Shown here: positions 1 through 9,000 of the stretch, piece after piece
How positions within the stretch are numbered: the stretch's first letter is position 1
Layout: every line of letters begins with the position of its first letter
Assembly (NCBI GenBank): GCA_964487255.1
Contig: CAZAQV010000017.1
Coordinates: 62,001 to 126,000, forward strand
Origin: CAZAQV01 sp964487255
Lineage (GTDB): Bacteria > Myxococcota_A > Polyangia > Polyangiales > CAZAQV01
Reading direction: 5' to 3'
Length of the DNA stretch: 64,000 bases
Notes under the pieces: model-generated
What the model was told of the DNA's origin: nothing
What the model saw: only the letters and a program-made list of their open reading frames with translations
Database searches by the model: none
Made by a program: the position numbers and the translations under genes

Positions 1-292
1 GAGCCAGTCTCGGCGGGTCGAGATCGAAAAAGCAACTCGCCAGAACCATGCCGGCATCGACCGCATACCCGCCCGAGTGGTTGCCGACCAACATGACCGC
101 CCCCGAACTTGGGATATTTTCCTTACCCACGGTCTCGACACGAAAATACCGGCGCTGAAACCAGCCAAGCATCGAGTAGAAGTACTGAAGGTGCGTGCGG
201 TCAACACCGAAGGGGTCCACACCGTCTCGGTTGAACGGAATGTCGAGAGCTTGCAGACGAGCGGCCACCTCACGACGAATTTCGCTATCCAT
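1..292 (-). CDS. PlsC-like acyltransferase, N-terminal part (cut by window edge)
   Basis: Reading the minus strand from the ATG at 290-292 gives an open frame that runs off the left edge (97 codons seen). It contains a GNHSGGYAVDA segment, the His...Asp box of the glycerolipid acyltransferase (LPLAT) superfamily, preceded by a region typical of these membrane-associated enzymes (WFQRRYFRVETVG). The family transfers an acyl chain to a lysophospholipid or related acceptor at the inner membrane. The start overlaps the nadD stop by 8 bases and has a GGAGAA ribosome-binding site, so it is the last visible gene of the minus-strand operon. Substrate cannot be assigned from the fragment. Confidence 0.7.
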   Translation of the reverse strand, partial: MDSEIRREVAARLQALDIPFNRDGVDPFGVDRTHLQYFYSMLGWFQRRYFRVETVGKENIPSSGAVMLVGNHSGGYAVDAGMVLASCFFDLDPPRLA

Positions 293-854
293 GTTCGCGT
301 TCTCCTCTCCGATAGAGCTGGTGTTGGTCGATCCAGTCCAGCACACGTGTAGCAACGCGGCCTACGGGTCTACTTCCTTCTGCCAGCTCGTCTCGCAACG
401 AGCGCGATGTAATATCCGGAAGCGTAAACGGTGCGTCCGAAACGAAACCGGGTCGGCCGATCACGAGCGGAGGAGCGAGGCGCTGGACTTCGTCGAAGCG
501 AAACCAACTGTCGCGTTCAGCCAAGATGTCTGCTCCGATCAGCAGGCGCCAACTCGTGTTGGGATGACGCTGCTGAAGTGCTTGCAAGGTATCGAGCGTT
601 CGGCTGGTCCCCCCGAGTGTCCGCTCGATGTCAGAAACCTCAGTCCGCGGTAAGTCGACCATCGCGAGCTTGGCCATCTGAAGCCGGTCGTCGAAGCTCG
701 CGCACAACTCCTTACCGAGCGCGTGCTGAAAGGTCGGTACGATCAAGATGCGGGCTTTAGGTAGCGTCGACAGTGCGTAGAGCACAGCCATGGCGTGTGC
801 CATGTGGGGCGGGTCGAAGCTGCCTCCATAGACGACCACCGTTGGCGGCGTCAC
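285..854 (-). CDS. nadD: Nicotinate-nucleotide adenylyltransferase
   Basis: NadD converts nicotinate mononucleotide and ATP to deamido-NAD, a late step of NAD synthesis in the cytoplasm. The protein begins near the GGSFDPPHMAH nucleotidyltransferase motif and carries the second family motif as ITSRSLR near the C-terminus. I chose the GTG at 852-854, which overlaps the stop of the upstream gene as GTGA. It gives 189 residues with the motif about 10 residues from the start, as is usual in the family. An in-frame ATG at 902 would add 16 polar residues inside the upstream gene. It is coupled to the downstream acyltransferase by an 8-base overlap. Confidence 0.9.
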   Translation of the reverse strand: MTPPTVVVYGGSFDPPHMAHAMAVLYALSTLPKARILIVPTFQHALGKELCASFDDRLQMAKLAMVDLPRTEVSDIERTLGGTSRTLDTLQALQQRHPNTSWRLLIGADILAERDSWFRFDEVQRLAPPLVIGRPGFVSDAPFTLPDITSRSLRDELAEGSRPVGRVATRVLDWIDQHQLYRRGEREHG

Positions 855-1462
855 GTACTCACCGTCATCTTTGTTTTCGGCGCGAGGATGGGTTCCGTCC
901 ATGTGACTTCCCCCTCCAATGTCGTGATCGACAAGTCAACCTGCGGGCCTTTGGTGTGGACCATGCCGAGGGCATCTTGTGAAAGGGGGGGTGGTGCAAA
1001 AAACGCTCGTTTGCCAAAGCGTTTGAAGATGGACTGTTTCTTGTTCACGTACACGATCAATGTTGCGTTTGCGATGTCGTCTTCAGCGAGATGCTTATGG
1101 TCGCGTGTCATGATCATGAGACGGTTGCGAATCATCTCTACGTGCTTTTTGGGGGCATCCGGGACGACACGCAATGCCTGCAAGCGACGAGCATGTCGTA
1201 CGCGATCGAGGAGCTCCCCGATCTGACCGGCCGAATGCTGCGCGTCTTCCATGAGTGCAAGGGAAACCGCGGTCTGAACCAGCGAGTCGGGTGGCCGTAC
1301 GTCGCGAAGGATGTGTTCTAGGCAAACTTCGGCTTCCTCTTGCTCCCCAAAGTAGAAGATGCGTCCGCAACGCACATCGAAAAAAAGTGAACGGAGCACC
1401 GATTCGAGTTTGGAGACATCGCCCAAACAGGGACCGATCAGGACGGTGCTCAAGGTCGACAC
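851..1462 (-). CDS. Hypothetical protein between TPR gene and nadD
   Basis: I do not recognise this protein of about 203 residues. It has a mixed hydrophobic N-terminal stretch (STLSTVLIGPCLGD), a helical middle and a basic patch (KKQSIFKRFGKR) followed by FFAPPPL. The C-terminal third looks beta-rich. No catalytic motif or clear membrane segment is visible. The stop overlaps the nadD GTG start by four bases, so it is probably translated and coupled to nadD. The start is uncertain: GTG at 1460-1462 is the first plausible start after the upstream TPR gene ends at 1521, and the frame remains open further upstream, inside that gene. Confidence 0.6.
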   Translation of the reverse strand: MSTLSTVLIGPCLGDVSKLESVLRSLFFDVRCGRIFYFGEQEEAEVCLEHILRDVRPPDSLVQTAVSLALMEDAQHSAGQIGELLDRVRHARRLQALRVVPDAPKKHVEMIRNRLMIMTRDHKHLAEDDIANATLIVYVNKKQSIFKRFGKRAFFAPPPLSQDALGMVHTKGPQVDLSITTLEGEVTWTEPILAPKTKMTVST

Positions 1463-1520
1463 AAGTACCGTTATACCGAAGTTAGTTTGCCTTGCGAAGG
1501 CGGATTTAACACTCTGTGTG

Positions 1521-4500
1521 TCAAAGCAAGGTTTGTCGTTGAGCGTGGAAGTCGCGTGAAAGAATAAAGCGCAACAAGGAACGGACGAGGGGCTGCTCGA
1601 CCCAAAGCTCGGTTCGTCGATCGGGGCCTCGCAGACCGTCAAAAGCCGCAACGTCGACAGCCGCACCGATACAACCGGTCGTTAGGAGCGCCACGCGGTG
1701 CGTCGTTTCGACCAACTTTCGCCGAAGCCGACCAAGTTGAGCCTCGTCGATCGACCCCAACGTTTGCACGGTTGCTCTGAGGTCCTCAATTTGCTGCCTG
1801 CTTACGAGTGCCTCAAGGGCACGCCGCTCTTTCTTCTGAGAGCCGCCTCGCTCGGGCTGCACGAGGGCTTGTGCCCAAGTTCGAAGCTCAGCGCACAGGT
1901 GCGCGGTATCGGTATGCGACAAGGGGTGAAGTCGAAGCCTAAGAATCACGGCGCCCCAGGTTAGCGCGTGCTCCCAGCTATCGGCGTCGTAGTATGCCAG
2001 TAGCGAATCGCTCACAACCAAGAACGGTGGAGAGCTACTCATCGGCACACAAAACGTGTCACGACGGCTGTGCCCCCGCACGCCGATCGGCTCCCCGAAC
2101 GCACTGCTTACACGCTGGTGTGCCACTTTTCTGTCAGCGTCCGGAAGCAAGCGGTGAGCTTTGCGTGCGGTGTGTGATCGCTTCAGTGTAGCGTCAAAGA
2201 CTGGTCCTAGCATTTGGACGAACCGGACGAGAGGTTCTCGTTGAAAATCAGAATCGAACAGTCGGTCAGCGTGTTGAAGCGCAGCGGGTCCGGCCGCCCG
2301 CACTCGCATACGCAGCGACTTGCCTGTGGCGAGACCAAGTACGGCCTCGGCATTGCGCGCGAGTTCCCACTCGTGTCGCGTCTGTAGCCACTTTGAGAAC
2401 TTTGAAAGTGCATCCGTGGAGCCGCTTGTGAGAAACTCCTCCACCGCTTCGGGCAATGGCTCTGCACCAGGTTCGAGGCTGGCGGGAGGGAGAAGGGAGA
2501 TCAGTCCCGGCGACGATCCCAGTTCGCTCGCGAGCAGTGCTGCGCGCTCGTTGTCGGGCTCAAGCTGCATGGCTTCCTTGAGCGTCTCGCGGGCCGCAGC
2601 GCGGTTTTTCGCACCGCGAAAGAGGAAGGTCGCGTACTCGAGCAACGCATCGACCCGCCGGTCAGCAGCTCCCTCAGCTTGCTCGTCCTCAATCAGCGAA
2701 ATGGCGTGCTCGTAAGGCTCGCGGGCCTCTTGGGTCTGGCCGCTTTTTGCCAAGGCGCGGGCCCACTTGAGCCACGCATCAGCGCTTTCTGAGTCGACCC
2801 AGCAAAGTCGCTCAAGCGTGGCGAGTTCGCGACGCGCGTTTTCGGTGGCTCGGTAACGATCGGCGAGACGCTCGAGTATCCATGCTAAGTCGCTCGGGTC
2901 GTGTGGCAAGCTGGCTTCGAGCTCAAGCCGAGCAAGCAGCTCGCCATCTTGGCGGCTCATGCTGAGCGCATTGATGAGGCCTCGCAGCGCTTCGGGTCGC
3001 ATTCGCTCATTGAGGACAGCCTCGAAGCATCGCTGCGCGCGTATCGGATCCGCCGCATCTTCGAGCCAGATCTGCCCTGCACGCGAACGAAGTGACACGC
3101 GCCGACTTTCGGAAGCTGCTCGTTCGGCGGCTCGTTCGAATGCGCGAGCTGCTTCCACATACTCTCCAGCCGCCTCGTGGATGCGGGCCCGGGTTTCGGG
3201 CACGAGCGGGTGCGCTGGCCAAGCTTTCTCGGCTTCGCTCAAACGGTGAAGAAGTTCACCCATCGGTGTGCTGTTTAGGCGTAGGCTGACGATGATGTGT
3301 TGAAGAGCCGCTGTTTCCGTCGGATCACTGCTCAGTTGCACCAGTCGCTCTAAGGCTTCTCCACTTCGCTGACGCTCGGCCTGCCAGCGAGTTTGTGCGC
3401 CGTCGGCGGCCTTTCGAACGGGTCGACCAGAGTGCGTTTGAAGGCTTGCGTGAAGTCGGGCGTGACTGTTCGATTCGGATACGGCTTGTAGCATCTCCGT
3501 GATTTCCGAGAGCTCCTGCACGCGCCCATGGCGAGCGTAGTAGCGCTGCAAGAAGCGCAGGGCTGGTACGTGCCAGCCCGCAACCTCTAAGATGGCTTGC
3601 ATAGACATCGCGGCGCTACCTTCGTCCTCGCACAGCCAAGCATCGGTGTGCGCCAGTCGTTCGAGCATCGAGATTCTAGCGTTGGGCTGATGCGCGCGCT
3701 TGGCATCTTCGAACAGACGCTCGGCTACACCTTGCGGCAATCCCAAGGCTGTCTCGATGCGATCGTGCGCGCGACGAACGATGATCGAGCTATGGTCTGC
3801 TGGCAGCTCTTCAAACATCGCCAGCGCATTCTTCGCGTGCTTGGCGTGCTCCCACTCAAGCCCTGCGCGAAACGTGGCACTTGCTGCCCAACTGCCTTCG
3901 GATACTGACGCCAGTGCCTCCAAAGCGAGCGCGCGCGCAGCACCGGAGCTTTGACTTGAGAGCCGCAGCAACATCTCGGCGATCGCGGCGTCTTCCGGGA
4001 ACAGGACGGCCGCCTCTTCGATACATTGGGAGGCGCTGACCGTGTCCAGCTCATGCAGGAGCAGTGCCGCTTGTACGAGGTGCAGTCCGGCGATAACGGG
4101 CGATGAGGTCTGTCGCGCGGCATGCCGGTGAAGCTGTGCGCAGGTCGAAACATCCTCGGCCTCGCGGGCGATACGCTCAAGCTCCCAAATCGCCGGGAAG
4201 TGGGCGGGGTGTTCGTCGAGCGCCAAGCGGTAAGCCTGCGTTGGGTTTCCGCCGGCTTCCGCGATGATCTGGCCTGCTCGCATGGCGATGCTTGACGCCC
4301 AGGCGTCGCGAGCGTGATCAAGCGTGGCCAACAACGTGTCCGCGCATGCCATGGGATCGCTCGTACGCTGAAGTCGCGCCAGCTGATAGCCCACCAATGG
4401 GTGGTGTTTGGTTTCGCGAAACGTTTCCTTCAAGATTATGACAGCACGGTCTGTTTGACCGTTCTGCGTGAGAAGTCCCGCCAAAACGAGTGAGCTACCC

Positions 4501-6083
4501 AGCCTCGAACCCGCGTGGAGGGCGTTGCGCAGCGCGGTCATCGCTTCTAGCAGGTGCTCGGATTGCAACTCCGCACAAACATCGAGGGCGAGAACGTGCT
4601 CGACCAACGTCGTGGGCGCTTGCAGCAGCGACAGCTCACTCTCTGCTGTACCGTTGCCGTCCGGTGAGAACAATGCGTCGGCAAGTGCGTCCGGGCCGAC
4701 AATCGCCCCACCCTCTTGGGCCCATGCCAATGCTTCGTACTTGGTCGAGAGTGCTTGCACCCAGGGCGTGAGTTCGGCTAGTGCGATGGCTTTGCGTGCA
4801 GCGCGTACCAAGGCTGGCCGGTCTTGTGATGCAATTGCAGCTTCTAGAAGTAGCGCGGTCGAATAAATGAGGTCGGTGCCGGTCGCACGCTGCGCGAACG
4901 TTTCAGCTGCGAGCGCTGCTTTTGTGGGCTCCTCGGCGTCGAGCAGCGCACAAGCGCGTGTTGCCCTATGAATCGTCTCCCGTGACGACTCTAGGTTTGC
5001 AAGCGCTGGGGGCTGTTTGTCATCCACGAGCAGTCCGGTGATAACCGCGGCGCGCACGAACGCCTCACGCAACTCCGAGTCCTCACTCGTCTCGCCAGCG
5101 AGCGCGAGCTGGCGCTTCGCCTGCACGAGGTCCGAACAGTGAAGGGCGACACGTGCTGCGGCGCAATGCACGTCCTGGGGCCGAGGATGATCGTCAATCA
5201 ACTGGAGATAGAGCCGGAGCGCGCGAACGCCGTCACTTGTTTCAAGAGCACCCGCGAGCCGCTCCCTCAGGAGGGCCTTGCTCTCTCGGCTTCGCGCGAT
5301 AGAAGCTTCGAGCATGGCATGCTCGAGTTCGGTGTTGCCGGCACGCTTGTGAAACTCTGCGCTGAGGATACTTGCGAGAGGTCCCGCCTGCGGACGCTCG
5401 CTCGCTTCCTCAGCGGCTGCATGCGCTCTGTGAAAATCCTCGTGTCCTGCAAGTCCAAGCGTTGCCCGCCAAAGCAATGCATGTTGATGTACTAGACCTT
5501 GGGTTACCTCGATTTCGTCGTTGAGCCGGTCACGCGCCCGGTCCCAGTGCTGCGAGTGAAGTGCATGGATGCGCAGCGAGAATTGCACCCAGGGATCGGT
5601 GTCGTCGGCATCTCGAGCGAACTCAAGGTGTTTGACGACGCGCTCGCTCACGTGCTCTGCACTGGCTCGTTCGGCTTGGAAGGCATGCAATCGCGAAGCC
5701 GTGCGTCCACTCGATTGCTCGGCCAGCTGAGCCAGCAATGCGGGTTCTTGGGCGAGCAGGTTCTCGTATTGCAGCGCGGAGGGTGCGCTTTTGGTCGTGC
5801 GCTTACTTTGCGTGATCCGTTCGGCTGAACGGAAGTGCCTCGCGCGCTCAGCGAGCTTACGGAGTCGTCGGGAAACCTCGGCGAGGTCGGTCTTGTTCTC
5901 CCCGCGCGACAGATCAGAGGCTTCGGCGAACACGGGGAAGAGTTCGTGTAGACCGGAGTCGTCTTCGGCTTCAGGCGGGCGGGGACCTGGCGCAAGGCTT
6001 GCTCGAAAAGGAACGCGTGTCTGCGGCGTGGCCGGGGCTTCTGTGCGAGGTTGATTGGGGTGCGAAGAGCGACGCTTTGTCAT
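1521..6083 (-). CDS. Giant TPR-repeat protein A (1520 aa)
   Basis: Almost the whole protein is helical, Ala/Leu/Glu-rich repeat with many TPR-like pairs, for example segments around EYVEAARAFERAAERA and ALAKSGQTQEAREPYEHAI. There is no signal peptide or transmembrane segment, so it is probably a cytoplasmic scaffold. The last ~220 residues form a non-TPR domain (from FVQMLGPVFDATLKRSH to LLRFILSRDFHAQRQ) whose order of motifs matches the end of the next gene upstream. The start ATG 6081-6083 overlaps the upstream stop as ATGA and gives MTKRRSSHPN. A longer frame to 6221 would run inside the upstream gene and is rejected. A scaffold role is inferred from the repeat type only. Confidence 0.8.
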   Translation of the reverse strand: MTKRRSSHPNQPRTEAPATPQTRVPFRASLAPGPRPPEAEDDSGLHELFPVFAEASDLSRGENKTDLAEVSRRLRKLAERARHFRSAERITQSKRTTKSAPSALQYENLLAQEPALLAQLAEQSSGRTASRLHAFQAERASAEHVSERVVKHLEFARDADDTDPWVQFSLRIHALHSQHWDRARDRLNDEIEVTQGLVHQHALLWRATLGLAGHEDFHRAHAAAEEASERPQAGPLASILSAEFHKRAGNTELEHAMLEASIARSRESKALLRERLAGALETSDGVRALRLYLQLIDDHPRPQDVHCAAARVALHCSDLVQAKRQLALAGETSEDSELREAFVRAAVITGLLVDDKQPPALANLESSRETIHRATRACALLDAEEPTKAALAAETFAQRATGTDLIYSTALLLEAAIASQDRPALVRAARKAIALAELTPWVQALSTKYEALAWAQEGGAIVGPDALADALFSPDGNGTAESELSLLQAPTTLVEHVLALDVCAELQSEHLLEAMTALRNALHAGSRLGSSLVLAGLLTQNGQTDRAVIILKETFRETKHHPLVGYQLARLQRTSDPMACADTLLATLDHARDAWASSIAMRAGQIIAEAGGNPTQAYRLALDEHPAHFPAIWELERIAREAEDVSTCAQLHRHAARQTSSPVIAGLHLVQAALLLHELDTVSASQCIEEAAVLFPEDAAIAEMLLRLSSQSSGAARALALEALASVSEGSWAASATFRAGLEWEHAKHAKNALAMFEELPADHSSIIVRRAHDRIETALGLPQGVAERLFEDAKRAHQPNARISMLERLAHTDAWLCEDEGSAAMSMQAILEVAGWHVPALRFLQRYYARHGRVQELSEITEMLQAVSESNSHARLHASLQTHSGRPVRKAADGAQTRWQAERQRSGEALERLVQLSSDPTETAALQHIIVSLRLNSTPMGELLHRLSEAEKAWPAHPLVPETRARIHEAAGEYVEAARAFERAAERAASESRRVSLRSRAGQIWLEDAADPIRAQRCFEAVLNERMRPEALRGLINALSMSRQDGELLARLELEASLPHDPSDLAWILERLADRYRATENARRELATLERLCWVDSESADAWLKWARALAKSGQTQEAREPYEHAISLIEDEQAEGAADRRVDALLEYATFLFRGAKNRAAARETLKEAMQLEPDNERAALLASELGSSPGLISLLPPASLEPGAEPLPEAVEEFLTSGSTDALSKFSKWLQTRHEWELARNAEAVLGLATGKSLRMRVRAAGPAALQHADRLFDSDFQREPLVRFVQMLGPVFDATLKRSHTARKAHRLLPDADRKVAHQRVSSAFGEPIGVRGHSRRDTFCVPMSSSPPFLVVSDSLLAYYDADSWEHALTWGAVILRLRLHPLSHTDTAHLCAELRTWAQALVQPERGGSQKKERRALEALVSRQQIEDLRATVQTLGSIDEAQLGRLRRKLVETTHRVALLTTGCIGAAVDVAAFDGLRGPDRRTELWVEQPLVRSLLRFILSRDFHAQRQTLL

Positions 6084-9000
6084 GGCGCGCTCCAGAAAAA
6101 GCGTAGGGCGGCCTCGGCATCCGCCGAAAGCCAGTAGCGCAGCAACCGCTCCCGTGCGGCTGTCGATGCGCCTTCCCGGTCCACGGCGCGAAGCGGCGTT
6201 CGGATTTCGCCGCAGAAGCACGCGCCGGCTCGCAGTACAAACTCGTAGGCCTGTTCACACCATTGTCGAAACTGCTTGTTCGTCGTGCGGCGTAGCAGCG
6301 GTTCAAGCTCAGCTTGAAGCTGTTTGGGTACGCGCGTGCGAAGAGTTTCTTCAAAGCGTTGGTCTGGATGTCGGAGGTTGCTTCTCCCCATCGCCGTGCG
6401 CAGGCTCTTCCAAATGTTGACCGAATTGTTGTGTTCGCGAACAACGAAAGGCAGAACACCCAATGCGTAGGCGCTGGCAAGTTGGCCAACGATGAACGAC
6501 TTTGAAGGGGCGAGTGCTCCGTTGGCAAGTGCGAAATTAGGTCCCACCACCCACGCAGGCCTGCGGTCCGCACCAAGCACGAGTCCCAAGGCGTCATCGC
6601 CCTGGGACGAACGAAAGACAGACGTGCTCTCGAAACCAAACGCCGAGCTCGCCCGAGCAAGAGCGTGGGCTACCGGATCATCGACGTCGAGCAGCTGAAC
6701 CAACCCGTATGCTTCAAGTGCGTGTTCGAGAATGCTGAGCAGTAGATCTTGGAGCCGGTGAGCCGCTCGATCGTGTTCGTTTTCTGCGCGCAGACGAATA
6801 TGCGGAACGATCGAGAGGTACGACCCCGGCGTTGTGTTGCGCCAGACCAATCGCGGGGCCGGCGTATCGCTAGACATCTCCGAGACGTTCTCGATGACTT
6901 GATGAGCGCAGCGTGCGAGGAACACGTTCTCGTTCCAATGTGCTGCCCGCTCGAGGTCTTCGCTGATACGAAGCAACTGGGTCGAGTGACTTTCCTGAAG
7001 ATGTTCGCGTAGCCCCGAAACGAGCTGGCGTGCGCGAATGCGCCGCTCTTCCGCCTGCATGCCGCACCGAAGCAACGCTTCGAACGCCTCCGAATCGCTT
7101 GGTTCAGCGTCGAGCGCTTCACGGTAGCTTTCGCGTGCGGTGTCGTGGTCTCCCGCGCGCTCTTGAAGGCTGCCCAGGCGAAGGAGCCAAGGGCGTCGCT
7201 CTGAGCGAGTCGTGCGCGCGATGGCCTGCTGTGCGTATGCTGAGGCTTCGCGAAACTTGCCTTGCTTCTCCAGAATGGTGGTCAGTAGCTCAAGAGTCGG
7301 CATTTTTGCTGCGATGGCATTGTACGAGGACTCTAGAAGTGCGACAGCTCGGTCGCTGTCGTGTAGCCGGGTGTGCAGTATGTCAGCTGCGCTCAAGATA
7401 CACGTGTCGAAGGTGTCCGTCTGTTGAGCTACATTCGCAAGCGAAAGCAGTGCGGCTTGTGCGCGCTCCCATTCCTGAAGATGAATCCAAGTTTCTGCCA
7501 CGCCTGCCAGAAGGTGCTCGTTGCTTTCGTCGAGAAGAAGCGCACGCTCAAGGACCATCGCGGCCTCGCGAAACTCGGAGCCTGCTTGATGAGCCATCGC
7601 AAGGTCGAGGTGCAGATCAAGTAGTTCGCGCGGGTCGTCCGTGTTGTCGATGCGTGCGCTCAAAGGGACGACCAGCCGATTTCGTTGGCGACCACGAAGC
7701 TGTTGCTGGACCCATCCAAAAGCATCTTCATTGAGGGGGTCTAGTTCCAACGCCTCGAGAAAGTAGCTCGATGCACGCGCCGAATCGCCCAAGCCAAAGG
7801 CGCACGCGAAGCCGGAGAGGCTCTTGAGCTCGGCACGGGCCTCGGCTTTGAGAGGCTCGGCGACAATCTCGTTGGCTTGCACGAAGGTCTCCCAGTTCTG
7901 TAGGGCAAGAGACGCATTGCGCAGGACCATCCAACTCGCCAGGTCACCTGGGTCCTCCGATACGGCCCGCTCGGCGAACTCCAGCGCCTGCTCTTTGCGA
8001 TCGCAGTGCAGGTACCAGCGCGCCATCAGTGAAGCGTCGACGAAATCGGGGGCCTGGTCCTGCAACGTGGCAAGCCCAGCACCCCAATGACTTACGACCT
8101 CTTCCCAGCGCATACCCAACGTTGCGGGCGCGGTCCAAGGGACGGCCTCAAGGCTGCTTAATGCCGTTTGGGTTGTTGGCTGCTCCTCGTATTGCGCTTG
8201 CGCCTGCAAGAAAGCGTCGTCCTGAGTTTCTTCCGAAAGAAGCATTAACCGCAAAGCGCCAGACTGAAGCTCAGCACGTCGCCAATCGCTCTCTGCCGCT
8301 GATAGCGCGAGCAGTTCTGACTGGAGACTTTGCAGGTCGGCCGGCTTAGGGAGCCTGGGCAGCAAGACCTTCCGCCACACTTGCGCTGTAGGCCCGATCG
8401 CGGGTTGCTCGTCGGCGAAAGCAAGAGCCGAGAGTAGTGCCCCTTGCTGTGCCGTCGTACGGTGGGGAAGCAGCGCCAAGTGCTCGATCCAGCGCAGCGT
8501 GCCGAATCCGGCATGACCCAGTTGCCGTTCGTAAGACGCCAGGTGTTCGAGCGCCTGCTCACGCCACACGAGATTGCGACAACGGTCGGCCAGCCTCAGA
8601 AAGCACCAGGCGATCGTCGGCGTGCCGGGATAACGTTGGAGGAACGTTTGATAGCTCCGTGCCGCTGACTCAGACAAGCCGTGCTCCTCGGCTTCGCTTG
8701 CTGCTGAATGCGTTTTTCGTTGAGCGGCAGTGCGCTCGTCCTCCTTTGAGGCTACTCGCGCGAGCAAGGCTACGCGCTCTGCACCTTGCCCGTCGCTCTG
8801 CAGCACGGCTGCCAACATGGCGATGCCGTACGGGTTGCGCTCGTCGAGTCGCAGAACTTCACTTAGGTGCGGCTCAGCGAGTTTTGTCTTGCCATCTCGA
8901 ATATGGGCGCGCGCAGCGGCTAACAAGTGCGCGATCTTGACTTCTGTGGTGCCGTCCTCCGCAGAGACGGCATGCGCGCGGGCAAGTAGATCAAAGTGTT